DNA of 64,000 nucleotides. It comes from Sutcliffiella sp. FSL R7-0096 (GTDB taxonomy: Bacteria; Bacillota; Bacilli; Bacillales; Bacillaceae_I). This document shows, piece after piece, positions 34,523-43,248 of this stretch (its first letter is position 1; every line of letters begins with the position of its first letter). The position numbers were made by a program, and so were the translations under genes. The stretch covers positions 1,654,001-1,718,000 of the forward strand of contig NZ_CP152003.1 of NCBI RefSeq assembly GCF_038595065.1, given 5' to 3'. The notes under the pieces are model-generated. The model made no database searches and was not told the origin of the DNA. It was given only the letters and a program-made list of their open reading frames with translations.

Positions 34523-35920
34523 ATGAAATTGTATCAAGAAGGGTTAACAAATATTCAGGCAAAACTTAATGGGCAAAAGGATTTAGAAGTTAGTGAGCGT
34601 TTAGAGTTGATTAGTCAGTTGTTAGAATCACCAGTTACAGAAGATGAGCAATCAGATTTAGCAAGCATTAAGGATTTCTTTTCAAGTGAGCAATTTAAGT
34701 TTCAAATTAATCCTAAAAGCAAACATAAGCGTACAGAAGAACAGTATCACTCAATTGGGTTATCAAATATAGCTGATTACTTACTGGGTAAATGGGAGAG
34801 TTTTGAAGGTAAGAATGAGGAATTAAATGATAATTCAGTGTGGTCAAGGTATGAGATAGCAAGAGGAAGAAAAGACAGAGAAAATAAGAAGATTATTGGA
34901 TTCAATTCAAGTTTTATTGATGAATTCTCAAACAATGGAACTCCAACAGAAGTAAGAAAAGGATATGCAATACATAGTGATAAAGTGGATCAGTTTAACT
35001 CAGAAGAAGTACATAAGGTTAGTGAGAAAGAAAAACTTAAACAACGTAAGCAGCAAGTATTAGACAATTTAGAAACTCATCCAGAACTTAAAGAGAATTT
35101 TGATGCTTGGAAAGAGATTGGATTACAATATGGATTTGATATAGAGGAATATACATCACAGGAACGCTTAGAAATACAAAATAAGTGGATAGAACAGTTT
35201 GAGCAAGAAGAACATTTATTCACACCTCAGAAACGCTTATATGACATCAGGAAGCATTATAACGATATGGGTTACAGTTTACATACTATATTAAAGAACG
35301 TGAAACAGACTGTTAGAGTGAAGAAGACAATTCAACCTCAGTCATGGATAGATTATGATGATGAGATTGGAGCTGAGTTTAACCTAAGTGAAAAGAAGCA
35401 TGTTGCCGGACTGTTGAAGATTGACTATGACCAGAAGAATAAAGAATACTTACCGATTTATTACATACTACATAATGATTACAAAGATAAGATTGACAGT
35501 AGTGTATTTGGAATATTAAATAAGCTGGATGAAGTTTTGGGAGAGATTGAGTTCAGTGAGTTGGAAAAAGATATTCTAGACCTGTTGTTAGATCGACATA
35601 ATGAATTAACCATCTATAATCAGGCTTGCACAGTCAATCCATATAAAGTTTTAACGAAATACATAAATGAAATACATAACTTGAAGAAGAGTAAAGGTCA
35701 GATCATTGATATCATAGAGAATAAGATTTCTGGCTTAATAGCAAGTACATATCATAACAAAACAATTGGCACGATAAAGATTAAATGTAACAAATGTGAG
35801 ACTGAAAAGTTTGCTTCCTTAGAGAATTTTGGCATAGATACACGTAATAAAACCATGTTCAAATCAACATGTAAAAAGTGTTTAGCTGCTGCGGAACAGA
35901 ATAGAAAAAAGTTAGCATAA
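34523..35920 (+). CDS. 465-aa prophage early protein, unrecognised, with C-terminal zinc-ribbon-like motif
   Basis: Hydrophilic, charged, mostly helical by composition. The last ~50 residues contain CNKCETEKFAS...TMFKSTCKKCLAAAE, two CxxC pairs typical of a zinc ribbon. A helical segment with many Lys/Glu (KVSEKEKLKQRKQQVLDNLE) lies near ~165-185. No polymerase, primase or nuclease motif is visible. Position after the origin-like region and helicase suggests a replication or DNA-binding role. The leader also holds a 19-codon ORF at 34501 that overlaps this start out of frame. Confidence 0.6.
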   Translation: MKLYQEGLTNIQAKLNGQKDLEVSERLELISQLLESPVTEDEQSDLASIKDFFSSEQFKFQINPKSKHKRTEEQYHSIGLSNIADYLLGKWESFEGKNEELNDNSVWSRYEIARGRKDRENKKIIGFNSSFIDEFSNNGTPTEVRKGYAIHSDKVDQFNSEEVHKVSEKEKLKQRKQQVLDNLETHPELKENFDAWKEIGLQYGFDIEEYTSQERLEIQNKWIEQFEQEEHLFTPQKRLYDIRKHYNDMGYSLHTILKNVKQTVRVKKTIQPQSWIDYDDEIGAEFNLSEKKHVAGLLKIDYDQKNKEYLPIYYILHNDYKDKIDSSVFGILNKLDEVLGEIEFSELEKDILDLLLDRHNELTIYNQACTVNPYKVLTKYINEIHNLKKSKGQIIDIIENKISGLIASTYHNKTIGTIKIKCNKCETEKFASLENFGIDTRNKTMFKSTCKKCLAAAEQNRKKLA

Positions 35921-35982
35921 AATTATACTAATATACCATATTTTACACCAATTTGTAAAGAAATAGAATACAAGTCTTTAAT

Positions 35983-36049
35983 AGAAGTGTAGGGGTTAAT
36001 CCTCTACACTTCTCCCTGTTGAACAGATTAATTTCTGTTCTATTTTTTT
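35983..36049 (+). terminator. double hairpin terminator
   Basis: AGAAGTGTAG (35983-35992)/CTACACTTCT (36004-36013), then GAACAGA (36021-36027)/TCTGTTC (36034-36040) with TATTTTTTT. The second is a textbook terminator. Confidence 0.8.
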
Positions 36050-36067
36050 ATTTAAGGGGAATAGATT

Positions 36068-36253
36068 ATGTGCTATGAAAAATTAGATTTAGTTGAAAAA
36101 TTGGCTATATATCAGGCTTTAAATAGGTTGAACCAGACTGAACTGGGGAGAAGATTAGATGTGTCTCAACCTGTAATAAGCAGAGTTTTAAAGAAGTCGA
36201 TAAAGCCATCATTTGAGTTAGAACAAAAGATAAATAAATTAATAAATGGATAG
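36068..36253 (+). CDS. small helix-turn-helix protein
   Basis: 61 aa, little more than one HTH: LNQTELGRRLDVSQPVISRVLKKS, the XRE/Cro pattern, followed by a short helix. AAGGGGAATAG precedes ATG 36068. Probably a Cro-like regulator or late-gene activator of the phage. It stands alone between two terminators. Confidence 0.7.
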   Translation: MCYEKLDLVEKLAIYQALNRLNQTELGRRLDVSQPVISRVLKKSIKPSFELEQKINKLING

Positions 36254-36271
36254 GTTATATAGGGGTATTAA

Positions 36272-36306
36272 GGCGGTTCTGCGATTATGCGGAATCGTCT
36301 TTTTGT
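36272..36306 (+). terminator. rho-independent terminator after the HTH gene
   Basis: GGCGGTTCTGC pairs with GCGGAATCGTC allowing G-U and one mismatch, followed by TTTTTGTTTT. Confidence 0.65.
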
Positions 36307-36334
36307 TTTATCAAAATAGAGAACAGAGGAGAAG

Positions 36335-36910
36335 ATGGGGAAAATGAAGGTAGATGGGGTATATTTAACACCGATTTATTCGGAGAAAAGAACGTTTAGT
36401 AATTATTTGGTTGATACAATTAATGGCCGTGTCTGGTCAAAAAAGAGTGGTCGATTCATGACTACTACACCAAATAGCAATGGATATGTCTATAATCGTA
36501 TTACTGATGATGATGGAGTATCCAGTGGCTATGGGACGCATAGAATTGTTGCCTGTTCTTATTTCGGATTACCAATTGAACAATTCTGTAGAGGTAAAAT
36601 AGAAGTTGATCATTATCCTAATGAAGAAGAGAAATGGAATAACGGAATCAATAATCTTTTGATGTCCAGCCGAAAAGGTCAATATCGTGATTCTACTCGT
36701 GCGAAAATGGGTAAAGGTGAGCGATTAGATGATGAGGTTGTTTTGGATATCTATGAACAGCTTAAAGAGTGGCAGAAAGATGAAGATAATAAATTAAGTA
36801 CATTTATCTGGATGATGTGTGATGATCATGATAGAGGATATCGTACTATGTGGAATATTGTTAATGGAATTACATACGGGAAACTTTATGATCAGGTATT
36901 TGGAGAGTAA
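36335..36910 (+). CDS. HNH homing-type endonuclease
   Basis: 191 aa. An N-terminal NUMOD4-like strand region (FSNYLVDTINGRVWSKKSGRFM...GYVYNRI) precedes an HNH core: THRIVACSYF, EVDHYPNEEEKWNNGINNLL. The C-terminal part (RLDDEVVLDIYEQL...) resembles a DNA-binding NUMOD-type helix region. Freestanding HNH enzymes of this build are mobile elements in phages. GAGGAG is only two bases from ATG 36335; ATG 36344 is an alternative. Confidence 0.75.
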   Translation: MGKMKVDGVYLTPIYSEKRTFSNYLVDTINGRVWSKKSGRFMTTTPNSNGYVYNRITDDDGVSSGYGTHRIVACSYFGLPIEQFCRGKIEVDHYPNEEEKWNNGINNLLMSSRKGQYRDSTRAKMGKGERLDDEVVLDIYEQLKEWQKDEDNKLSTFIWMMCDDHDRGYRTMWNIVNGITYGKLYDQVFGE

Positions 36911-36955
36911 TAATATAAAACAACCCTTAAGTGGACAAATATTAATACATAATAA

Positions 36956-37008
36956 ATACGGATGAATCACCCAGGTACAACAACTAATGGGCTTCATCCG
37001 TATTTTTC
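36956..37008. terminator. bidirectional terminator between convergent genes
   Basis: ATACGGATGAA (36956-36966) pairs with TTCATCCGTAT (36993-37003), then TTTTCTTT on the plus side. Confidence 0.75.
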
Positions 37009-37009
37009 T

Positions 37010-37276
37010 TTAGAATCTAAGGTCACTTAAGTCTACATTTTCAAGGTGTCCTACTTTATCTTTTAGGGAATCGGACAATAGGCTTTGTAGTTTAACGATA
37101 TCCGTAGATTCACAATAAGTAGCCAGAGCAAAGTATCTTGCGTAAAGTGTTTCAATATCAGTCACTTTTTTCATTTTCTCTGCTCTAATATGCAAATTCA
37201 ATAATTCCATTGCAACATCATGCTTATTGCGTTGAATTGGAGTCGGATCAACTTTTACTTTTACTTGTTCTGCCAT
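37010..37276 (-). CDS. small helical protein, unknown function
   Basis: 88 aa from ATG 37276 after GAGGTGAT. Sequence MAEQVKVKVDPTPIQRNKHDVAMELLNLHIR, shown in two parts by its flanks, then a helical region ending SDLRF. It is the only minus-strand gene in the early region and is convergent with the HNH gene. No family recognised. Confidence 0.5.
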   Translation of the reverse strand: MAEQVKVKVDPTPIQRNKHDVAMELLNLHIRAEKMKKVTDIETLYARYFALATYCESTDIVKLQSLLSDSLKDKVGHLENVDLSDLRF

Positions 37277-37373
37277 TTTTATCACCTCACTTTCTATCTT
37301 TTTACATTATTCTACAAAATTAGAGGGAATCCTCTTTTAATGGAGAATTTAGTAATTTGAGGAGGTGAGGAAT

Positions 37374-37574
37374 GTGGTATTTGTATTTAAATTTAAGAAT
37401 ATTGAATACGAAATTAACTCAAATCAAGTAAATATTGAAGATGGAAATTTACTAAGATGGTTAGATGAAGGTGTAAAAGAAAATAGAGACTTTGATTTTC
37501 ATAACCAAAAATTAAAATTTAGTGATATTGAATCTGTAGAAATTTTATTACACAAAACAATAAAATATAGTTAA
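37374..37574 (+). CDS. small phage protein, unknown function
   Basis: 66 aa from GTG 37374, five bases after GGAGGTGAG. Mixed strand/helix composition (FVFKFKNIEYEINSNQ, then KLKFSDIESVEILLHK). No family recognised. The out-of-frame ATG at 37372 is ignored. Confidence 0.45.
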   Translation: MVFVFKFKNIEYEINSNQVNIEDGNLLRWLDEGVKENRDFDFHNQKLKFSDIESVEILLHKTIKYS

Positions 37575-37585
37575 ATTGTCATTGA

Positions 37586-37613
37586 AGCAGTCCTTTTGGG
37601 GGCTGTTTTGTTA
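37586..37613 (+). terminator. rho-independent terminator
   Basis: AGCAGTCC pairs with GGGGCTGTTTT around TTTTG. A near-identical hairpin follows the next gene at 37919. Confidence 0.65.
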
Positions 37614-37700
37614 TGTCGAAAACTTTGTCTATGTAATTTATATCCAAGAACAAATGTTTGTGGTAGGATTGTCTTATAACAAAATGGAGGTTATGAGATT

Positions 37701-37916
37701 ATGAGCGAAGCAAGCGTTCTAGCAAAAATTGCATATAACGTTGTTGATGAAAGAGTTAAACTTACTGCATTGATAAGTATCTTAGAAGAAAAAGGTTTAA
37801 TTACCAAAGAAGAATTTGAGAAAAAGTACAATGAAATTTCTATAAGTAGTAAAGAAAAATTTTCCGCTGAACTTTTAGGAATAGCAGAAGAACAATTTAT
37901 TGAATATAACAAATGA
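37701..37916 (+). CDS. small phage protein, unknown function
   Basis: 71 aa, helical, with a LTALISILEEKGLITKEEFEKKY segment like a small coil-forming or SHOCT-like helix. GGAGGTTATGAGATT precedes ATG 37701. No family recognised. Confidence 0.5.
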   Translation: MSEASVLAKIAYNVVDERVKLTALISILEEKGLITKEEFEKKYNEISISSKEKFSAELLGIAEEQFIEYNK

Positions 37917-37918
37917 GT

Positions 37919-37943
37919 ACAGTCCTTCGGGGCTGTTTTTATT
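37919..37943 (+). terminator. rho-independent terminator
   Basis: ACAGTCC (37919-37925) pairs with GGGGCTGT (37929-37936), then TTTTATTT. Confidence 0.7.
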
Positions 37944-37988
37944 TACATTCTGTTAAAGCTTCCGATATATATTGTCGGGGGTGTATGA

Positions 37989-38417
37989 ATGAAGTTGAAA
38001 GAAATTAATAGGCATATTACTCAAAGTTCTGACAAAGATTTATTAGAGTTCATTCGAGTTGAATTCTTACCGTCAAAAGATTCAAGTAATACTAATATAA
38101 GAAATAACTATAATACACTTAAGAAAGTTCCAAAAGACGTGGTAACTATAGGTATTGCAAGATTGAAAAATATTGAGGAAAATAATGATGTTCCTAAATC
38201 TGCACCACTGATTATACCACTAATATTATTAATTATTGCTTCCTATTCGAATATCTTACCAGAGGGAAGTTACATAGGTAGTGTATTAGTATTGCTTTTA
38301 TCTTTAGCAATTTTTGTAATGTTAATACCAATTATAGCCAAAGCTAAATTGAATAAATCAAAAGCATTATATTTCAGAGAACTTTTGGAATCTGTTGAGA
38401 AGAAGGACAATCATTAA
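37989..38417 (+). CDS. small membrane protein, unknown function
   Basis: 142 aa. A soluble N-terminal half is followed by two membrane helices (APLIIPLILLIIASYSNIL at ~74-92 and a VLVLLLSLAIFVMLIPII stretch at ~100-118) and a short basic tail. The function is unknown; superinfection exclusion or signalling are possible for such prophage membrane genes. Start ATG 37989 follows a GGGGGTG site. Confidence 0.5.
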   Translation: MKLKEINRHITQSSDKDLLEFIRVEFLPSKDSSNTNIRNNYNTLKKVPKDVVTIGIARLKNIEENNDVPKSAPLIIPLILLIIASYSNILPEGSYIGSVLVLLLSLAIFVMLIPIIAKAKLNKSKALYFRELLESVEKKDNH

Positions 38418-38433
38418 TGGTTGTTCTTTTTTT
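38403..38433 (+). terminator. rho-independent terminator overlapping the gene end
   Basis: AGGACAATCA pairs with TGGTTGTTCT, then a run of seven T. Confidence 0.65.
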
Positions 38434-38457
38434 ATTTTGAAGGGAGAAGTGGTATCG

Positions 38458-38679
38458 ATGGGAAATTTTAATGATTTAGACGTTAAAGTTACAACATTCT
38501 TTGAAAATCTCACATCTGGAAAATACGATAATACAATTGCTTTTTGGAAAGAGTTAGCAGAGCTATTAGTTAGTAAAGGAAAAATGAATAAAGAACAGGC
38601 AATGTGGTTTGTACAAAATTCTACAGGTGAAATTGTAGAGATTGTTGCAAGGTTTATTGAACGGGAGATGAAGAGATGA
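38458..38679 (+). CDS. small phage protein, unknown function
   Basis: 73 aa from ATG 38458 (AGGGAG upstream; GTG 38449 is an alternative). Helical, KVTTFFENLTSGKYDNTIAF near the N terminus and a C-terminal helix ending EREMKR. It overlaps the next gene by 4 nt, so it belongs to the pre-terminase operon. Confidence 0.5.
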   Translation: MGNFNDLDVKVTTFFENLTSGKYDNTIAFWKELAELLVSKGKMNKEQAMWFVQNSTGEIVEIVARFIEREMKR

Positions 38680-38948
38680 AAACATTTGAAATTATTTTAA
38701 ACAACGGTACAGAGTTAATGGTAGAGAATGCTTATCTACCCCAAATTGATGAGGATAAGAATAGACTGTCTTTTTACAACGATAATGCCAGATTAGTAGC
38801 TATGTTTAATCTTGATGATATACAAGGGTTTTATAAGGTATGGGATGAGGATGAAGAACATCTTAAAGGTATGATTGAGAACAACAACTACCTTGCAGAA
38901 AGACTCAATACTATGCTTTATGGGTACAGTAAGGTGTTTGTGGATTAG
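38676..38948 (+). CDS. small phage protein, unknown function
   Basis: 90 aa. An N-terminal strand-rich part (TFEIILNNGTELMVENAYLP) resembles small YopX/Sm-like folds only loosely; an acidic helix (WDEDEEHLKGMIENNN) follows. It overlaps its upstream neighbour by 4 nt and the HNH gene follows after 3 nt. Confidence 0.5.
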   Translation: MKTFEIILNNGTELMVENAYLPQIDEDKNRLSFYNDNARLVAMFNLDDIQGFYKVWDEDEEHLKGMIENNNYLAERLNTMLYGYSKVFVD

Positions 38949-38951
38949 TGT

Positions 38952-39269
38952 ATGGCTAAGCAATATGCTAAGAAGTTCTATAGAAGTAAACAGTGGTTGA
39001 AATGTAGAGAGAGTTATATATCTACTGTGTTTGGTATGTGTGAGCACTGCGGCGAAGCTGGTTATATATGTGACCACATAGAAGAGATAACACCTGATAA
39101 CATTAATGATCCTAATATCACATTGAATCATGAAAACCTACAGTATCTTTGTACTCCATGTCATAATCGAAAAACATTTGGAAAGTATGAACCAACAAGA
39201 GAAGATGTAATGTTCGATGAGAATGGTGAACTGGTGCAAGTAATCCCTCCGGGTCTGATTTTTAAATAG
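38952..39269 (+). CDS. phage HNH endonuclease associated with packaging
   Basis: 105 aa. The HNH core has CEHCGE (zinc), YICDHIEEITP (the HNH His pair), NHENLQYLCTPCHNRKT. Small HNH proteins encoded next to terminase genes are needed with TerL for specific cos cleavage in several phages. It lies 95 nt before terS with no other gene between. Confidence 0.85.
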   Translation: MAKQYAKKFYRSKQWLKCRESYISTVFGMCEHCGEAGYICDHIEEITPDNINDPNITLNHENLQYLCTPCHNRKTFGKYEPTREDVMFDENGELVQVIPPGLIFK

Positions 39270-39354
39270 AACTATCTCAGGACCGTAGGGGAAGTTTAAT
39301 TTTTATGCGTGTAAATGTTGCAGACACCCCTACCCAAAATACATAAAATTCGAG
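39270..39354 (+). other. candidate cos region between HNH and terS
   Basis: The only gene-free space in the packaging cluster. GTAGGGG (39285-39291) and CCCCTAC (39327-39333) form an inverted repeat around a T-rich loop. cos sites of HNH-type phages are commonly in this position. It was not verified. Confidence 0.35.
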
Positions 39355-39363
39355 GTGAAATAT

Positions 39364-39735
39364 ATGCAGAAATCTGATGGGATATTGAAAGAAGAACGTA
39401 TTTTAAAAGAGGAACGAAAACTAAAGAAGTTATACAAAGAATTACCAAAAGATAATAAAACATTAATTGACGGTCTTATTCAGAGGGCTGCATATATGCG
39501 TATCACCCTTGAAGACTATGAAAAAGATATTGATGAAAATGGCTATATAGAAATGTTCTCTCAATCTGAAAAGACAGAGCCTTATGAACGTGAAAGACCA
39601 GTTATCCGATTATATAATACGATGAACAAAAACTATCAAAGCATCATTAAACAACTTAGCGACCTATTACCAAAAGGGAATAAATTAAAAGAAGAAGATG
39701 AGCTGTTGAAATTCTTGGCTGGTGGTAAGAAATGA
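39364..39735 (+). CDS. terminase small subunit (P27 family)
   Basis: 123 aa from ATG 39364 with GAGGTGA upstream. Helical, with the P27-like core LIDGLIQRAAYMRITLEDYEKDI and NTMNKNYQSIIKQLSDLLP. The small subunit recognises the packaging site. The stop overlaps terL by 4 nt. Confidence 0.8.
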   Translation: MQKSDGILKEERILKEERKLKKLYKELPKDNKTLIDGLIQRAAYMRITLEDYEKDIDENGYIEMFSQSEKTEPYERERPVIRLYNTMNKNYQSIIKQLSDLLPKGNKLKEEDELLKFLAGGKK

Positions 39736-41399
39736 TTGAAATTGAAGAGTATTTCACAGGTATATTAGATGGGAAAATTGTAGCCTGTGATAAAATGAAA
39801 CGAATTTCTGAAATACTTATGAATGATTTTTATAACCCTAAAGAATTTCATTATGACCATGATATAGCGAGTAAACATACTGATTTCATTGAAAAGTTTT
39901 GTAAGTTGCCAAGCGGAAAAATTGGAACACCTTTAAAATTAGAACTGTTTCAAAAAGCTAGATTACAAGCGACATTTGGAATGGTTGATGATAATGACCT
40001 TCGACAGTACAACGAAGTATTAATCATCGAAGGGAGAAAAAACGGAAAAACTACAGAAATGGCCGCAGTAGAAGTTGATTTACTAATTAACGATAATGAA
40101 GGATCACCTCAGATATACAATGTTGCTACGATGCTTGAACAAGCGAAGTTAGGTTTTAATGCAGCGCATAAAATGATACAGCAATCTCCATTATTGAGTA
40201 AACATATTCGAAAAAGGTCAAATGATTTGTATTTTCCTTTGAATTTTGGCTTTATTAAAGCTCTAGCTAGTAATACAAATAGTTTAGATGGTTTAGATGT
40301 ACATGGTGCAACCATTGATGAGCTGGCGGCAATTAAAAATCGTGACATTTATGATTTAGTAAAACAAGCAATGGGAGCTAGACAGCAGCCATTGCTTTTT
40401 TCTATTACTACAAATGGATTTGTTCGAGAAGGTATTTTCGATTCACAATATCAGTATGCGTCCGACCTTTTGTATGGAAAACTTTCAGGGACAAACAAGA
40501 GGTTTCTACCATTTATCTATGAACTAGATGACCGTGATGAATGGGACAAAGAAGAATCATGGATTAAAGCGAATCCGGGACTTGGCTCTGTGAAAAGCAT
40601 AGATTATTTAAGACAAATGGTACAAAAAGCTAAAGATGATCCAAGCTTTAAGCCTACTGTCATGGTGAAAGATTTTAATTTAAAAGAAAATAGCTCAAGT
40701 GCATGGCTCACATGGAATGAAATAGAAAACAAGACAAAATTCGACTTTAGTAAAATGGGTTTTCGCTATGGAATTGGTGGATTTGATGCTGCTGATTCTG
40801 TGGATTTAAACTCGGCCAAAGCTTTATGTATGCGACCGAATGATCCTAACATTTACTTGAAATCAATGTACTGGATGCCAGAAGAAACTTTAAACCAAAT
40901 GACTCAAGATGGAAACCGAAGGGAACGTGATAACGTTCCTTATTTGTTGTGGGAAAGACAAGGGTTGTTAAGAACTTATCCTGGAAACAAGGTAGACAAG
41001 AGAGTGTTTCTTGACTGGTTTAAAGAATTACGTGAGGAAGATGATCTATACATTACTCACATCGGTTATGACCCTTGGCATATAGATGATAGCTTACTTA
41101 GAGAGTTTAAATCTGAGTTTGGTAAAGACAGCATGATTCCAATAAGACAAGGGGTAGCTACTATGAGTCAACCATTGAAGGAATTGAAAGCTGATTTAGC
41201 AGGTAAAAGAATCATTCATAATGGTCATCCAATTGATATGTGGAATTTGAGTAATGCGGAAACTAAGTCGGATATCAATGGCAACATTCAACTAGTTAAG
41301 GGAAATGACAGCCGAAAAAGAATTGATGGTGTTGTCTCTTTAGCGTGTGGATACATAGTACTCAAAGACAAATGGGATGAGTATTCAAGTTTAATTTGA
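39732..41399 (+). CDS. terminase large subunit
   Basis: 555 aa. Walker A is IIEGRKNGKTTE (~98-109), Walker B ATIDELAAI with Asp196/Glu197, then the C motif in LLFSITTNG. The nuclease domain holds GGFDAADSVD, HIGYDPWHID and RIDGVVSLACG with the metal Asp residues. It is the Terminase_1 (HK97-like) type. It packages DNA from cos ends with TerS and HNH. Confidence 0.92.
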   Translation: MIEIEEYFTGILDGKIVACDKMKRISEILMNDFYNPKEFHYDHDIASKHTDFIEKFCKLPSGKIGTPLKLELFQKARLQATFGMVDDNDLRQYNEVLIIEGRKNGKTTEMAAVEVDLLINDNEGSPQIYNVATMLEQAKLGFNAAHKMIQQSPLLSKHIRKRSNDLYFPLNFGFIKALASNTNSLDGLDVHGATIDELAAIKNRDIYDLVKQAMGARQQPLLFSITTNGFVREGIFDSQYQYASDLLYGKLSGTNKRFLPFIYELDDRDEWDKEESWIKANPGLGSVKSIDYLRQMVQKAKDDPSFKPTVMVKDFNLKENSSSAWLTWNEIENKTKFDFSKMGFRYGIGGFDAADSVDLNSAKALCMRPNDPNIYLKSMYWMPEETLNQMTQDGNRRERDNVPYLLWERQGLLRTYPGNKVDKRVFLDWFKELREEDDLYITHIGYDPWHIDDSLLREFKSEFGKDSMIPIRQGVATMSQPLKELKADLAGKRIIHNGHPIDMWNLSNAETKSDINGNIQLVKGNDSRKRIDGVVSLACGYIVLKDKWDEYSSLI

Positions 41400-41413
41400 A
41401 GGGAGGTGTGATA

Positions 41414-42682
41414 TTGGAGAAACGCAGTATTTTTCAGAAAATGTTTAGTAAAGCAGATAAAGCTATAACTAATAGCTATACACAATTCAAGCTAATGAAT
41501 GGATACACTCCTGTATTTACTTCTTTTGGTGATAATGCTTATTCGAGTGACATTGTAAGGTCAACTATACATAGTATTGCCAGTAGTGCTGCTAAGCTAA
41601 AACCTAAGCATGTGAGAAGAAATAGTGGATCAATCGCCCATCAACAAAGTCACATAGAAAGACTTTTAAGTGTAAGACCAAACGCACACATGAATGCATA
41701 TGACTTTTACTATAAAATCATAACTCAACTATACACCAAGAATAACTCATTTACTTTGATTCAATCAGATGCTACGGGAAATGTAGTGGGGTTTTATCCT
41801 ATTAATTTTTCTAATGTTGAATTACTTGAACATAAAGATGAATTGTATGCAAGATTTAGATTCTCAAATGGACAAATGTTAACTGTACATTATGATGAAG
41901 TAATTCATTTAAGAAGATTTTATAATGAGAATGATATGTTTGGAGAGTCAAATAATGACGCTTTGTTGCCAACTTTAGAATTGATACATACAACAAATGA
42001 AGGAATAATTAATGCGGTTAAGTCATCTGCATTCTTACGGGGTCTACTGAAGTTCACTTCTCAATTGCGTCCAGAGGACATGAAACAACAAAGAGACGAT
42101 TTTGTTAAAGATTACATGAGTATTAATAATAATGGTGGTATTGCAGCACTTGATCAACGTGCTGACTATATGGATCTCAAGAGTGACCCGAAAATGGTCG
42201 ATGACAAGCAAATGGCAATCATTGAGAAGAAGGTATATAAATATTTCAATGTGAATGAAAACATTGTCATGTCTCAGTATTCTGAAGAAGAATGGGCTGC
42301 ATTTTATGAAAGTGTTATTGAGCCTATAGCCATTCAAATGAGTCTTGAATTTACATCTAAGTTGTTTACGGATCGTGAAAAGGGTCATGGGAATGAGATT
42401 ATTTTTGAAGCTAACAGATTGCAATATGCAAGTAATGAATCCAAAAGAAAAATAGTAGAAACGCTTATGCCACTCGGTATGTTAACTATTAATCAAGGCT
42501 TAGAGATATTTAATCTTGCCCCAATTGAAGGTGGAGAAAAGCGTCTTATGTCTTTGAACTATGTTGATGCTGACAAGGCTAATGAGTATCAAGGTGTAGG
42601 TAAACAGAAAGGAGTTGATGAGGATGAGTCAAGTCAAGAAGGAACATCGACTGATGGAAGTCAGGGCGATTCAGGAGAATGA
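41414..42682 (+). CDS. HK97 family portal protein
   Basis: 422 aa. It has the portal pattern SDIVRSTIHSIASSAAKL, YDFYYKIITQLYTKNNSF, and a wing ending with IVMSQYSEEEWAAFYESVIEP. The C terminus is acidic and low complexity. TTG 41414 is the start, after GGGAGGTG; the frame upstream overlaps the terL stop. The dodecameric portal is the packaging and ejection channel. Confidence 0.9.
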   Translation: MEKRSIFQKMFSKADKAITNSYTQFKLMNGYTPVFTSFGDNAYSSDIVRSTIHSIASSAAKLKPKHVRRNSGSIAHQQSHIERLLSVRPNAHMNAYDFYYKIITQLYTKNNSFTLIQSDATGNVVGFYPINFSNVELLEHKDELYARFRFSNGQMLTVHYDEVIHLRRFYNENDMFGESNNDALLPTLELIHTTNEGIINAVKSSAFLRGLLKFTSQLRPEDMKQQRDDFVKDYMSINNNGGIAALDQRADYMDLKSDPKMVDDKQMAIIEKKVYKYFNVNENIVMSQYSEEEWAAFYESVIEPIAIQMSLEFTSKLFTDREKGHGNEIIFEANRLQYASNESKRKIVETLMPLGMLTINQGLEIFNLAPIEGGEKRLMSLNYVDADKANEYQGVGKQKGVDEDESSQEGTSTDGSQGDSGE

Positions 42683-43229
42683 AAATGAAGATATGATTGT
42701 TGAAGGATATGCTTTAACATTTAATGATCCAACCGTTTTGTATGAATATGACGGTGTTAAGTATTATGAGCAAATTTCAGCTAATGCTTTAGACAATGCT
42801 GATTTAAGTGATGTACCTTTTAAATACAATCATTCAGATAATCGACTGGTATTAGCCAGAACACGAAATAAGACTCTTTCTCTGACAATTGATGAGAAAG
42901 GTCTTTTTATTAGGGCAAATATTGCTCCAACCCAAGAAGGTAAAGATTTATACACCTTAATTAAGCGTGGAGATATTGACAAAATGTCGTTTGCTTTCAC
43001 CATCGACTATGAAAACGAAGGTGAGACTTATGACAGAGGAACAAGAATGCGTACCATTACACGCATCAAAAAATTATGGGATGTAGCTGCGGTGGAGATT
43101 CCAGCTTATGATACCACTTCAATTTCAGCAAGGAGTTTCTTTGAACTGGAGAGAGAGAAGGAGCAGAAAGCGTTGGAGAATGCTGAATTGCGAAAGAAAT
43201 TGAAACTAAAATTAAAACTAAACTATTAA
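42624..43229 (+). CDS. HK97 family prohead protease
   Basis: 201 aa. VEGYALTFND opens the fold; the catalytic His is in VPFKYNHSD and the Ser in KMSFAFTID. It matures the head by removing the capsid delta domain. ATG 42624 sits nine bases from AAAGGAG. It overlaps the portal end by 59 nt in another frame. Confidence 0.9.
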   Translation: MSQVKKEHRLMEVRAIQENENEDMIVEGYALTFNDPTVLYEYDGVKYYEQISANALDNADLSDVPFKYNHSDNRLVLARTRNKTLSLTIDEKGLFIRANIAPTQEGKDLYTLIKRGDIDKMSFAFTIDYENEGETYDRGTRMRTITRIKKLWDVAAVEIPAYDTTSISARSFFELEREKEQKALENAELRKKLKLKLKLNY

Positions 43230-43248
43230 AAAGAGGAGCTTATTAATT

